In this document: positions 48,909 to 61,453 of the stretch, piece after piece
How the letters are laid out: every line of letters begins with the position of its first letter
How positions within the stretch are numbered: the first letter of the stretch is position 1
Source: Psococerastis gibbosa
Lineage: Eukaryota > Arthropoda > Insecta > Psocodea > Psocidae
Length of the DNA stretch: 64,000 bases
NCBI GenBank assembly: GCA_963971405.1
Contig: OZ020490.1
Coordinates: forward strand, 33,133,464-33,197,463
Direction: 5' to 3'
Translations under genes and position numbers: made by a program
The notes under the pieces: generated by a model
Told to the model about the DNA's origin: nothing
The model's input: the letters and a program-made list of their open reading frames with translations, nothing else
Databases searched by the model: none

Positions 48909-50527
48909 AATACGAACATGCGTAATAGTTAGCAGAATACATTAATAACCGGCGTACTATAATTTTATCGAACTGTTGAAATACTTTAAGTGTCGAGAAT
49001 TAATTAGTTATTCGCAAAATCAAAATACAGCTATTTATTGTTTTTAATTTTAACTACTTGTATTCGTTTATATATAGTGCTTAAACGATTTAAAATAATG
49101 TATATGTTTTGGAATTAACATTGACCTTAAATTTGATCATATTGCCTTCACAGCCTGTTGGGCGCCATTTGTAATTTGAAAAGGCCAACGGTGAATAGGT
49201 TTCGAGTAAATATAAAAATATGCAGGTACTAGGAGTAATAAATTAGCAATCAACTAATTGTTCCAGTTTCTTGGAACATCGATACTGGCCCTTTGACGTT
49301 ATATTTATCCTTTCGAAATATTAGTAGAAATGGAGAAACACTTAGAAGTTTGGCATATGAAATTTAATTAAGCTCCATTTCGTACTAATTTTAAGTCCTT
49401 ATGTTTTTTTCCTTGTAATAATAATAATAATGGTATCTAAATAGGCTATATTATCTATATAATTTTATATAATTTTTTTAAATTTGAATTCTAATTCCAA
49501 GCTGCATACTCTCATTAATGTGTATTTATATAACTTCTATCTACGTACATATCTGCTGGAAATTCAAAAAAATCAATACCTAATAAATAACTAAGGCTAT
49601 AGTTAATAAAAATATTACAAAGTTATGAAATAATTAGGTTGGTCAGGTGAAATTTCCTTAATGCAGCTTCCCACAACTATTCGAAGCATTAGCCTGAATT
49701 TATCATTTAACTACAATATGTCTAGTAAGTAGTATCTGTAATAAACTAGATAGTAGATACATGTTAATCTCACATACAGTAGATAAAGCTAGGTAATGTA
49801 ATATATGTATAATGTTTGGTTGCCATGGTAATTTTTTTGTTACCTAATAAAATGCTGTAAATTCGGCGAATGCTCGATTGGGGCCAATAGTGTTAAAAAT
49901 ATTATTGGCCTATTAACTTAAGTCCTAAATACATTACTCCTATACAGTCTGAACGTCAGTGGGGAGACGACTCGAACGACAGTATTTTGTCCCCTTATAA
50001 TGATAATAATAATAATAATAACACAAACTGCACAAGCTGTATATTACCGTACTTACTATACAGTAACGCTAACGATAATATAGTAAGAACTGTAGGTCCT
50101 CTGTTATTTCAAAAGGGAAGGGGCAAAAATCATTGTAAAAATATAAACGATTACTTTTAGTCGTAATTTAGACACAATTATTATCAGGCTACTAACTACG
50201 TAACTAGTTTAAAATGCATTAAAGGAGGACCCCAGGTTTACAATCTAAGGCTATATACCCGTATATAAAACAATACCTATATAAACATTTGCAGGTGTTG
50301 AAGGAAATATAAACCTGCGTTTACTTTTAATGTAAATCGTTTTAAATATTTTTTGTAAACAAAGAGGCATTCTTGAAAAATTAATTAATTTGACGATCCG
50401 CGGCTACAAGCATTTAAAAAATTTAAACCTTCTCAGGATTTAAACTATTTGCCTCGTAGATTTACTGTTATTCTATAAAATCAGAATAGTGCACTGTACT
50501 ATAGTCCACGCAAAATGAGAAAAGTAT

Positions 50528-50620
50528 GGATGGCACTTGGAAAACTAATAAAATTCGAATAAACTTGGTATTCAGCTTATGCAAGTTTTCGAATAAACAA
50601 AGTGTTCCAAGTGCCATCCT
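50528..50620. repeat. Imperfect hairpin
   Basis: GGATGGCACTTGGAA and TTCCAAGTGCCATCC about 65 bp apart, with partial pairing inside. Probably a relic of a small inverted-repeat element. Confidence 0.5.
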
Positions 50621-52898
50621 ATCGTGGTCGGGTAGTACTGTGCTTTTTCAGGGTTATAATATTTCAAGCGAGAAGAATGACAAAATGCTGCAAAAGCTTT
50701 TATGATTTTAATGAAGTCTTCAAAAGTCTATTTTAAGACTTTTTCGGCTATGGATCGTGATATTAATTAATTTTGATTACTTAGGTCAGCCTGTGTTCAA
50801 AAAATAAAACTAGAAAGTTAGCCCTTAAGCAAACTCCCACTTTGGAACTATTGGTTCAAAGGAAAGATAAGTAGAAAACTAAATTAATAAGAGCTTACTA
50901 CTAATGCCGTATTTTTCCTAATGTTTAAGAAAGAAAGAAAATTGCCTTAATTTTCCATATGGGCGAATTTTGGCCTTTTCGGCCTACTCTTACAATTAAC
51001 CCATTGCATTGCATTACGTTTAGGCACATGACATGAATATCTTTGCTTATAGAATAGAACAGCTTATTTATAACTTAGAAATTTTAAGCTGTAACAATTT
51101 AATTATCTTCTGTTCATCTTTCCTTTGTTCCAATATTTTTCTGCGTAACACTAAATATAGCCTATTTTTTCATATTGTATACTTGCTTTTAACGACAAGC
51201 CATAGGCGTTCCTATGCTTTTTTTCTTTAAATTTCCAGTTTTCCCTCTCTGAAGAAGAACTTAGTCATCTAGTATCAAAGTTGCCAATCTAATTTTTGCC
51301 CAATATTTCAGAACCTACAAAACCTGTAAATACAGTACAGATTGCAGATTGTATTATACACTAACCTACTACTAAACAGTGTGACGTCAGTATCTGTCAC
51401 AGTAGGTTTTTTTCCGGGTCGGTTTGCAAACCTTGGCAAGGTCTGCAAACATGATCTGGCTTGTGCATTTTGTCGCATCACTTCGGGTGTCGGTTGATGC
51501 ATGTAGAACTTCAGGCTGTGTACCGTAGATATCTAGGCCGCCTATGCTTATACATGGGCGAGACCGGCTTCTTACGGTGTACAGTCTGATTAATCTCTAA
51601 CGGTCATCCGGAGGTGATAAAAAGGCAGCGACTGACAGTTACTGCGTTCAGTCTCATCCAACTTTTACCGTAAACGTTCTTTTATTTTTGACATATTATG
51701 TATTTGATTCTTGACTCGCCAAAGTCACTTATTTAGAAGTAGCCTACTCCAAATTGTGAAAGTGTATAAAGTGATTATCTGAAATAAGTGTGAGTGAACT
51801 CCAATAATGAACTGCATGTAAACGTAGTAATGGGGTGGTGAGCGAGGGCTCCCCCCCAATCATGCTGATCCAGTACTCAGAGCTGAGCGCATCGGGCCAC
51901 GGCCCCGCGCGCTCCTTTCGACGGTTACCAGGGACCTCTACACTGTCAATCCAGCCGAGTTACCAAACTTGCACAAGTGCGTGATATCCCACTTATAGAG
52001 TAAGCCCGCTATATGTGAATAATATAATGTACAACCATGTATACCTACGATATTTCTTATTAATTAGCAGAATGACCTATCCGTAGCTAGTCGGATGCTT
52101 GAGGAGATTTTAGAGTCAGTTCAAGAGAAATCTCCACAACAGTTAGTTCAGTAATTGTACAGTTTAGTTTAATACAGTATATGATTTGTACTGTATTCAC
52201 AGGTTTTATGGTATCGAAAAAATTGGTCAAAAATTAGATTAGTGACTTAGATAGGTACCAGACGACTGATTACTAATGGTAGGCCTATAGTAAACTTACG
52301 GTTTTCTTATATTTCCATACAATATGTAACCACAAACTAAATTTTTTTAATACTATACTGTATAGAGACCTAAAAATACAACTGGGAATGGGAGGGGAAA
52401 ATTAGTCTATGAACCAATAATTATTTTACATTACTTCAACGTCTACTGTAAAATACTAACGTCTCTACAGTAAACTCGGTATAGTCTATTGTAATGCCAA
52501 TCCTTAAAACTACCGACTCGGGAAACTATACTACAAATACGGTATTATACGGTACTGTACAAATTTATAATTAAAATTAAGTTACTCGTGACGTAGTGGA
52601 ATTTTTTTTTAAATGAAAAAAAGTAAATTCGTGTTTTATTTAAACTAGTTGTTAAAACTAGTTATAGTAAAACCCAAATGTTTAAGAAAAAAGTAATTTT
52701 GTCGAAATTGTAAATAGTATAAATCGGTCGTTTTTTAAAAAGACATCTCTTGAAGAGGGGGGGGGGGGGGCGGGGGCCAGCCTGTTGTTGATGAAAAATC
52801 AAAATCTATACCTTAAAATTGATTAAAAACATAATGAATTATTTAATTAATTATTCATACTTTGATTGTAAGGAGGAAAAACAGTAGGGGGAACATAC

Positions 52899-53103
52899 CT
52901 GTTATGGAGCATAAAAGTCGTAATGTAGGGGCGTCTCCAGAATACTGGTTTATCATCCCCTTGTTGGCCGCCCTAGGTACAGGTATTGTCAGAGTAATAG
53001 GCTTGTGGAATTTACGTCGCCGAGGTTCGACCGTAACGATGGGCGAGACTGCCACTCTGTTCCCCAGAAGTTTTGCAGTAAGCTCTGCGGGGATAGGTTG
53101 AGC
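52899..53103 (-). CDS. Ank2: Ankyrin exon: second ZU5 domain (ZU5-C)
   Basis: First visible exon of a minus-strand ankyrin, the adaptor that ties membrane proteins to the spectrin skeleton. It encodes 68 residues plus one base. It begins AQPIPAEL, includes the ankyrin signature [16 protein letters not shown] and ends LRLLCSIT, matching the spectrin-binding ZU5 region of animal ankyrins along its whole length. The acceptor is TTCCAG at 53104-53109. A stronger-looking CTGCAG slightly upstream is rejected because it puts a TGA in frame. The donor is GTATGT from 52898. The trailing G joins GC of the next exon to make Gly, restoring the family sequence ITGGTS. A 12.7-kb intron follows. The symbol denotes the giant-ankyrin class (Ank2/unc-44-like); strict orthology cannot be shown here. 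Confidence 0.95.
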
Positions 53104-53208
53104 CTGGAACATGTTTCAGCTGCAGTTGCTAAGGTGTACAACTGTGTCGCATAAGACTATATAAGAATAAGACTATAAGCAAAAGACATAAGAACAATTG
53201 ACAGGACT

Positions 53209-53384
53209 CAGGGACGGATCCAGTCCATTATTTGGGTGGGGGGGGGGGGTTAGTTGTGGGTCAAAATAGGAAAAACATATATAGTATCGATTATATCAGA
53301 GCGTGATAAATGAACTTACAATAGATTTACTAATTTTTTTTTTGGGGGGGGGGGGGGCTACCCCCTGCCCTGTATCTATCCTTG
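53209..53384. mobile_element. hAT-type MITE with G runs
   Basis: 176 bp, CAGGGACGGATCCAGTCC to TGTATCTATCCTTG, flanks ACAGGACT and ATAGGAGT (6 of 8). Two long G runs inside. Confidence 0.72.
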
Positions 53385-53451
53385 ATAGGAGTTTATATTA
53401 ACTTGCAATAGCCCTATTATGGCGGTATATTTTTTAATACCACATTAGTAT

Positions 53452-53638
53452 CAAGGGCGGATTTTAGGAGGGGGGATCAGGGGGTCCGGACCCCCCCCCC
53501 CCCCCAAATTAAATGAACTTACACCAGATAATATGGATTTACAGTGGGAATTACAAATAATAATGTTTTTTAAAGTTATAATCCACTGAATCTGCCCGCT
53601 GCCCCCCCCCCCTAAATTGGAGGCAAAATCCGCCCTTG
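53452..53638. mobile_element. hAT-type MITE with G and C runs
   Basis: 187 bp, CAAGGGCGGATTTTAGGAGG to AGGCAAAATCCGCCCTTG. Perfect 8-bp duplication ATTAGTAT at 53444-53451 and 53639-53646. Confidence 0.9.
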
Positions 53639-53834
53639 ATTAGTATAAGGTGTCACGTGACAGTATTACAATATAGGCTCCATGGGAAATTCAAGTTAAC
53701 AAATTATCCGAATACAAGAGAATGGTTGCAATCTTGAGATCCCCAATCATAACACTTCCCTTTTCCAACATTCTCACATTTACCTATCAGTTTCATTCTA
53801 TAACAGCCTTGCTGAGTTCATAAAAAATCTACGA

Positions 53835-54059
53835 CCAAATGACGCGTCCTGTTCCATTTGGCGTTAGCGCCATTTAGAGGGGATATCACGACTACGCTGA
53901 ACCAGTCGCTCCAAATCTTTCAAATTGTACAGTGTGACGATATGGAAGAGGTACTTTTACACTGTACAATTTGAAAGATTTGGAGCGACTGGTTCAGCGT
54001 AGTCGTGAATGACTATCTAAATGGCGCTACCACCAAATGGAACAGGACGCGCCATTTGG
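53835..54059. mobile_element. Foldback element (225 bp)
   Basis: Left arm CCAAATGACGCGTCCTGTTC, with TACAGTGT at its inner end, mirrored on the right by GAACAGGACGCGCCATTTGG. The inner 60 bp (ACTACGCTGAACCAGTCGCT and following) pair perfectly around a short loop. Confidence 0.85.
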
Positions 54060-54699
54060 CTTGGCGCGAGTCCGTTTGGAGCCCTTGTGAATGGCCGGCT
54101 TTAGATTTCACCTGTCCCAAAACCTACTGACACATATTACTAGAATAGCATAAAAAACCCGGATTGAACAGAGTGATAAGTTAAACATTTTATCTTAAAC
54201 ATTTATCTTATTTTATCTTAGTATTTGAACTTACTTACTTACTTAGTGATGTTATTTAGAGTCTACATAAAATTAATAATAATAATAATTTGTATTTTTT
54301 TCCTCAAGTACCTACAACAGTTACAATTTAATTACATTTGGATTAGTATAATATAGTTTTAGTTTAGTTTTAGCTTTAGTCTAAATTAGGTATACATCTA
54401 TAATTATATACTGCATATATTATTAAATAAGTTATTAGTATTAAGGGGAGAAATCCTTTGGCCCACCCATTATATTCTCACTGTATATGTAATATTGAAG
54501 AAACACAATAGGCTACATTTATTTATTTATTTTTATTTTATTTATTTTTTTTAAAGCGCGGGTCCCTGTTGGGAATTTGCGCTAGGAAATTGGGAATGTT
54601 TACCGATTATTTAGTGGTAGATAGTTATCCGTTCTGTTGTGTAAGTAGTGGGGAGGGGGGGGGGGATGGTTAGATGTTGAAGAAGAGACCGGTGGCTCT

Positions 54700-55045
54700 T
54701 AGGAATTAAATGATATTATTTGTGGCTGTTATTGTGTTTCCTAGAGCATCGGAGAGGGAGGAGGGTGCTCGTAGGACGGAGGCTCGTTGGACCGAGTAGG
54801 TTGGGCAATCGAGAAGAAGGTGAGCTATTGTGAGGGCCACTCCGCACCTTGTGCATAGGGGGGGGGGGGGCGCCTCATTCCTCATTAGATGTTTGTGAGT
54901 GAGGTTTGTATGCCCTATTCTAATTCGGGCCAATACAATTTCCTCCTTGCGGCTGATTCGATAGGACGTGTCCCATTCTGTTATGATGGGCTTAACTGCT
55001 CGCAATTTGTTTTGCACGTAGGCTGTGTAATTGTTTGGTTTTTTA
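54700..55045 (-). mobile_element. LINE RNase H / C-terminal remnant
   Basis: Minus-strand frame with SYRISRKEEIVLARIRIGHT, NLTHKHLM, then PLCTRCGVALTIAHLLLDCP. R-x-x-E-x-x-L-x-R-x-R-I-G-H-T and the C-x-x-C-x(7)-H-x(4)-C zinc pattern are typical of the C-terminus of Jockey/I-type LINE polyproteins after the RNase H domain. No 5' part is seen. Confidence 0.8.
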
Positions 55046-55678
55046 ATTGAAGGGAATACTAATAAAAATTAAAATGGTAGAATTTTGATACATAATAAGA
55101 ATTTCAATTAATGTGTAGGTCTACATCTAAATGAGAAAAAAATTGAAAACTCACCAAAAATATAGCCAAGGATAAATTTATCAATTTGAATTTCCCGCGC
55201 GTTTTGCATTCATATGTTTAAAACAATTGAATGAACCCCGGTATTATGTTAATCCCAAATCGGGATAATAGAGCAGCCGATGAATTGTTCATACTAGAAT
55301 CACCCATGGGCTCCTCATGGCGGATAAAATGTTAAGCCTTGTGACATTTAATTTCTAGACGATCGGAGGCTTAGAGAGACCATTAGAGGGACCGCGGACT
55401 ATTTGCTAGTAATGCCAGTGTCTCGCGGACCGCCAGTGGTCGTTACCGCCAGTGGCCGTTATTAATATTGTTTCTGTATAAATTTTCGGCCATTTGCAAA
55501 CTGGTATACGTTCTCAATGTCAACCTACACCGGCTACAAGCGACAATGGACAAGCTGAGACAAGCTTACCATTGACGCAATGCATGACTTAACCAAGTAC
55601 AGATACGAGTCTAATCGTATGCAAGCAATTTAATGAATGCATCCGATTGACCTCTTCAGTCACCTCTGTAGTCACCTC

Positions 55679-55928
55679 TGTAGTCAGAATGGCGTCGAGG
55701 TAACGACTCGGACTATCATCCAGAAGGTGACTGGTTCGAGTCCCACCCGAATGCCAAAATTTTCTAGTGGTTCAATTATTTATCTTCTGACTACCATGCT
55801 TTGGAGGGCATGTAAAGCCGGCGGTCCCGGCAGTCTTCCCTGACTGTCGATAGGTTAAACAGGAGGCTGTTGATGCAACCTGAAAACTCCTGTACCACGG
55901 GTAGTACCACCCCGACACGAATTTACTT
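55679..55928 (+). mobile_element. SINE-2 copy
   Basis: Plus-strand copy nearly identical to 35652-35899 over its full length, so the family was active fairly recently. Confidence 0.87.
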
Positions 55929-57295
55929 TTTTAGTCACCAGGTTAGTACCCGTATTTTAAACCTACGATATAGTAAGCCTGGTTATCTATTCTTTGAAGT
56001 TTGATGTACCTTTGGGGCATATTACAATAATATAAAGCAAAAGATTTTGACCTAATTACACACTTTAATATGCAGTTTACTGTTCAAGGTTTGATCATAT
56101 TTTTAAAGCCAATTTCCTATCCATTTGTTTGTCTTTCAAACTGTACAAACTAAATGTGGGGGGGGGGGGGGATAAAAAATTAAGGGAGCTGTCCGAGTTG
56201 TATCTTACAAGTAGAAATAGATATTAATTATAGTTAATAATTAAAAATAAACGTTTGAAATTATAGTTATTATAGTTACAAATAGTCATACTTTTAGTCA
56301 TTAAATTCAAGGGGTATTCACTGTGTTTGGTTTACCGTAAGGGAAAGTAGGAAACTGTGGGAAAATAGAAAAATGTTTCTCTACGTTTCCCACTTTACCC
56401 AACCGGTAGGTTGAGGAACTGCACTTGGGGAATCGAAAATGGTCATATTTGTTGTTGGTTTGGAATTGTGCTCTTTATTTTTATTTAATTTAAAAAATGA
56501 GCTCTGCGAAGGAAATTAATAAAAAATAACAATAGGAAACATGTGGCAAGAGGTAGACTACAGCAGATGTTCATAAGTTAATAGCCAAAGGCAAAGAAAC
56601 TTTGGAGATAGGGTAGGCTTTTCCATTTCTATGGTTGTGGAGATATCCTCACGCTGAGATATTTCTCTATTTTCCCATTTTCCCTTTTCTACCAACAGTA
56701 TAAGAGAATAGGGCTGTTTACTATTGAAAAAGTCAAGTGTGTAATAAAGTCTGTCAAAACTCATGCAGAAATGGAGGAAATATACGTACCTTGTTATTGT
56801 ATTAAGCGTCATGCAATAAGCAGAACGATCCAGGCAGGAGGCGTGCAAAGCTTTTTATTTTTATTAAAATACTGTGTATACCATTTACGAGAAGACGTCA
56901 AAGTTAGGTACCACTCCATTTGCTATAACTTACTGTTGTCAATTTAGTATCATTTTTTTTTAAAATATTTATAAGAATTCTACTTATGAGCTGTGGGCAA
57001 GAGACCTGGGTTTGAAGCCAATTTTCATTAATTTTGCTTGCTTTAGTTTTTAAAATACGGTAACGTGTGTGTACCTGATTGTCGGTTGTAGCGATAAAAA
57101 TGCGGCACACCTGTTGGTATATTTCAGGTACCTTACATATTGGCTTGGTTCTCTTAACAGACATGCTGTTGGGCATCCTGTTCAATTATTTGATTGAAGT
57201 TCCTGGGCCTACACGAAGAAGTAAACTAATGTAAATATTGCTGTTAACTATCCAAGACTTTTTCAGTTTCAACCTTTTTCAGCTAGCGAACGGCC

Positions 57296-57630
57296 TTACC
57301 ATGTTGAATCCATTAGAGCAGTGCATGTTTCAAACTGCGGCAACTTGGTAGTGTGCACAGCGTCGGCAGGGGAACATGGTGGGACATGATAACGCGCTTA
57401 GGCAGTATAAGTCCAGTCCTGGTCACCTCCGATTTAATCGTGTGACTTTACCATGTTCCCCAAGTGGTTCGGAATCCACTATAATCAGGAGGTCCACCCT
57501 GTTAGTCAACTCCCCTTTCCCCGAGGTGAAAGAGTCGGCCCTTAGGGTGCCTCAAGTTAACAAACAGACTCACTCCCCCCGCCAGGCTGACAGGGTTGCT
57601 TAAAGCAGAAATGCTGAAAGCAGGCGTTAG
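57296..57630 (+). mobile_element. Unclassified retroposon, copy 1
   Basis: Shares GGGGAACATGGTGGGACATG, AAGTGGTTCGGAATCCACTA and GCAGAAATGCTGAAAGCAGG with 58555-58795. Ends GGCGTTAGAAACAACAACAA, a short microsatellite tail. The 75-codon frame in it is not a recognised protein. Confidence 0.6.
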
Positions 57631-57743
57631 AAACAACAACAACCTTTTCCAGCTTATTTTCTTGAATTATTGGAGCAAGAGCATTGGCCCCGACTTTCGT
57701 GGGTGCTCGGAAATTAAACAATTTTAGCTTAGATATCTGTCCT

Positions 57744-58011
57744 CATGTGCGTAGCCAGAGATGTACAGGGAGGGTCACGCCCCCCCCCCTAGATTTTACG
57801 AGTTAACACTACATAGAAGTAGGTTTGGTTTTTATGAATTTACACAATATTAAAAGGCGCGGGGTCTTTTTTTTACGAAGATATAACAAATACGATTTTT
57901 AATTTCTAGGCGTATATTCAAAAAGTTTCAAATAAACCCTCGAAAACCTATCGATTTAATCGCACATTTGCACCTGTTCCCCCTCTGGTTCCAATCCTAG
58001 CAGCGCCCATG
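57744..58011. mobile_element. hAT-type MITE with C run
   Basis: 268 bp, CATGTGCGTAGCCAGAGATG to TCCTAGCAGCGCCCATG. Perfect 8-bp duplication TCTGTCCT at 57736-57743 and 58012-58019. Confidence 0.85.
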
Positions 58012-58554
58012 TCTGTCCTATAAACTGGTATAGTATTTAGATGAGTCTGTTTATTATAATTACACCATTTTCCATGGGAACATGAGCTTTAGCTGAGTGT
58101 AATCTGCTAGATTACCTACTGAAATTTGCCAGAAGCATTGCGTTTCATATGATATTGCTGTGCGGTAATTTTGGAGCCCTTACAGTATTACGCTGCCGTG
58201 GAACAAATTTGATTGAATTTCGCCAGTTAGCTATTCAGGGGAGCTTGAGTACCAGCCCACCACAAAATTACTATTCAGCGTCATTTTGATAGCGAGCAAC
58301 ATTTTTTTTAAAAACTGACCTACGCCCGTTTCAAGCACAAAAAATAACATCTCCCTGTGCAGAAACGGCTAAAAAATTGCTTTCAGAAGCAGGATCTTCT
58401 ATAAAATCATAGAAAATGGTAAAAAGAAAACTTTTTAGAAAGTGTCAAAAGTGTCCAAATATCAAGTGCTTTTAGGAAGCTACTAGTGTATACCTATCAC
58501 ATGTCCTTTTCTGCAAACTATTTAATGCTTTACTAATTTGAGATGGTCATGGTC

Positions 58555-58795
58555 CATACCAAGTTCAATCCACCAGAACAGAGCCTGCTCAGAACTGCAG
58601 CAAACCTGGTAGTGTACACAGTGTTGGAAGGGGAACATGGTGAGACATGATAGCGCGCTGAGACTACCAGTCAGTCTACGTACCTCCGAATTATCCGTGG
58701 GACTTTATTAAGATTCCCCGCAAGTGGTTCGGAATCCACTATAATCAGACTGGCAGGGTTGCTTACAGCAGAAATGCTGAAAGCAGGCGTTGGAA
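58555..58795 (+). mobile_element. Unclassified retroposon, copy 2
   Basis: Diverged, internally deleted relative of 57296-57630, keeping the same order of conserved blocks and the GCAGGCGTTGGAAA end. Confidence 0.6.
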
Positions 58796-59406
58796 AAATT
58801 TGAGAGAAATTCTAAGTCGACCTATCTACCTATATTTGGACCTCTATTGACTATGAATGGGTCTCCCGCTTAGGTTTTTCCGTGCGTGAGTACAAGGTGC
58901 GTGAAAGACGAAAGGTACAACTACAGATTTACATCACCATGGAGGCCCCTGAAGTAACCAGGAAGGGCCAAAACGTACAAAAAAAAAGAGAAAAAAAAGC
59001 AGGGCTCGAAATCGCGCGCATATAAACAAGTGCATTCCAAAATAATAAAAAGAATAACACAAAACAGTGGTAAACATTTAGACATCTATAGTTGAAAAAC
59101 TAATTTTAAAGTTTAGTTTTGTGTGTTAAAAAAGGTGCAAGCAAATAATAAGTCAGGAGAGGATGCGTTTTTGAGCATTGCCAATGCCCAATCAGTTAGT
59201 TATATATGGTAATATTTGAAAATATACCAGATAAAAAAATATCACTACAGCACCTTTTTTCATGTGCAAGTATATTTCAAGACATCTTTTCATCTGAGGC
59301 ATATTACAAGAGAGTTAGCAATACTTAGGCATTAAAATTATTGTTTAGAATTTTGAAAATGAAATTTCGAACCTTGCCGCCAAAACAGGCAATGTAAACC
59401 TGAGTG

Positions 59407-59512
59407 AAATCTTCACCTCTACACAAATAAAGAAGCACTTAGTAATTTGTAATAATAGTAATAATAATTTGCATTAACCAGTAATTTGTGTAGAGATGAA
59501 GATTTTATAATT
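59407..59512. repeat. Imperfect inverted repeat
   Basis: AAATCTTCACCTCTACACAA paired with TTGTGTAGAGATGAAGATTT about 65 bp away, with (AATAAT)n between. Confidence 0.65.
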
Positions 59513-60340
59513 AAAAAGCATTAGTTTCATGGTTTCAGTGCCATTTTTTTAATTTCAATCAATAAAATTGCTATTTTTTAACCAAATAATTGGGCATTAT
59601 TCGATTTCAAACCAGCTAAAGCTAATAATAAAATGTGGTTATTAAAAGGAACAAAATCAATTACGATAAAACATTCATAACAGAGTTAGTATGAGTTGTT
59701 TTGCAACAAGATGAAAAACTGCTTATGTTGCTAAAATTTTGTTCAGGAATACTTTTTCTGTTAGAGAAAGCTGAATGCAGTTATTGGCCATCCCTAATTG
59801 ATCACACCTAAATTTGTTACTTTGTATCATTATTATTTTATTTAATGCGAATTTTAAAAGAAAAAATTGGTCAGATCAAGCAGGGTGTTGTAGAAGACTA
59901 TTTCATACATAGTTATTTTTTAATTTTGTTTAGTTTTGGTGCAGCGAATTTTTCGTCAAACTGATAGAGGTAATATTTACCAAATATCTAAATTCGTGGA
60001 AAAATTATGACACCAAAACTTAAAAATGCCCTGTTGTATGGAAATCAAATTTAAAATTTCATACATTAGGAATTTTTTTATTATTGGTGCAATGAATTTT
60101 ACGTTAAACTTAAAATTTATTGAATAACTAGGCTTATATTTAATGAAAAATTATAAAACCAGAAATTAAAAATTGGCCTCTCCACAACTTGATTAGACGA
60201 AATCATTATAATTTGGTATTACATTATAAATAATATAAACTAACAGATTTTGGGCACTTAGGGTGCTCCAGGGTGGCCAATGTGTACTCCCAACTTCCTA
60301 TTAATATTGCTTAAATAGACGTTTTACGTAACATTCGCAG

Positions 60341-60482
60341 CTTAGGCGGCCATTCCACATGTCAATAATCCGTCATTTGTGCTTCAATAATTGATTAAAT
60401 TTTTTACTCTATATAAAGACAATTTCTCATCAATTATTGATGCACAAATGACAGGATATTGACAAGAGGAATAGCCGCCTTA
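60341..60482. mobile_element. Small MITE (142 bp)
   Basis: TTAGGCGGCCATTCCACATG at the left and GAGGAATAGCCGCCTTA at the right. Arms of about 60 bp continue through CATTTGTGC and ATCAATAATTG. Confidence 0.75.
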
Positions 60483-60740
60483 AAAAGTAGGCAATGCAGA
60501 TTTGCATATTGTTTTAACTTTCTAACTCATTAGTAAATGCCTTTCATTAGAATAGACTTCGCTTCAGTGTGAGAAATTTGCTGATAGAACAGGTTGCATA
60601 ATCTTATTCCTTCAGAGGTGGCAGTTTCAATATAAAAATGTATATATGTTTTTATTGCATTTATTCATACGCTAAATATGGCCATATTCTGGGCATCGTC
60701 AGTTTATATGACAAATAACATCACACCTGACAGCCATTTT

Positions 60741-60955
60741 TAATAAATAAATAAACATTTATTTATTATTCTATGTACTAAGCCAACCCAGTGGAGCTAG
60801 GGCTAGAAAGCCCTCTCTTACACTCAACTAGAAAGACCCGGGACTGCCTGCTTTACATGCCCCCCGAAGTAGGGCCAGAAAATGTAGGATGTATGGGACT
60901 CCAACCAACAACCTTTCGAGTGAAAGTCAGAGTCTGTACCACTACTCTACATGTC
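60741..60955 (-). mobile_element. SINE-1 copy
   Basis: Minus-strand copy with a diverged box B and an A/T-rich tail containing TAAA units. Confidence 0.83.
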
Positions 60956-61453
60956 CTGACTTTAATCACACCTGAGTATAGTAGGTCCAAGAAGTTAGTC
61001 TATTTAATGTAAGGCAAGGTAGCAAATAAAGGTGAAATTAACAATGTCACCTACACCAACAATTAAGATTTGGCTAGACCAATTTCAGAAGATTTCACTT
61101 TTCACAGAAAATGCATGGTTATATCAGTCTATAGGCTAAACGATATTAAAAGTTGAACTTAAGGCAGAGATTTCCAAATGTTTTGTAAACAAAGCATACC
61201 CCGGTATTTTTGATGAAATGATTCAATTTCGCATCGTGCAGCTCCGCAAAATTAAGAAGATGGTCTTTTGGAAATATTAAAAGAAAGTACCGGAATGACT
61301 TACGACCAGTCTATAAAATCAATGCTTTTGTACTTGTTTTGAGTAACGTCACGTCTCCGACCGCATGGTGTGTTGAGACTCGCACAAGTTCAAGCCCGCT
61401 ACCACCATACCACCGAAGAGACAGGTTTAACGGTTTAACTTGTTTTTCTATAG

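Larger units (their letters stand above)
40179..52898 (-). other. 12.7-kb ankyrin intron, transposon-rich
   Basis: Between the ZU5-C exon and the ZU5/UPA exon. It holds a retroposon tail, MITEs and several foldbacks, annotated separately. Nothing recognisable was seen in about 41340-41890, 42290-42740, 43290-44110, 45190-46690, 47015-47615, 47935-48520, 48910-50520 and 50625-52890, apart from AT-rich tracts, a GC-richer patch at 51840-51970 and a G run at 52758-52775. Confidence 0.72.

Noticed and set aside
53107-53122. Alternative acceptor CTGCAG for the ZU5-C exon
   Set aside because: It puts TGA in the reading frame directly downstream.
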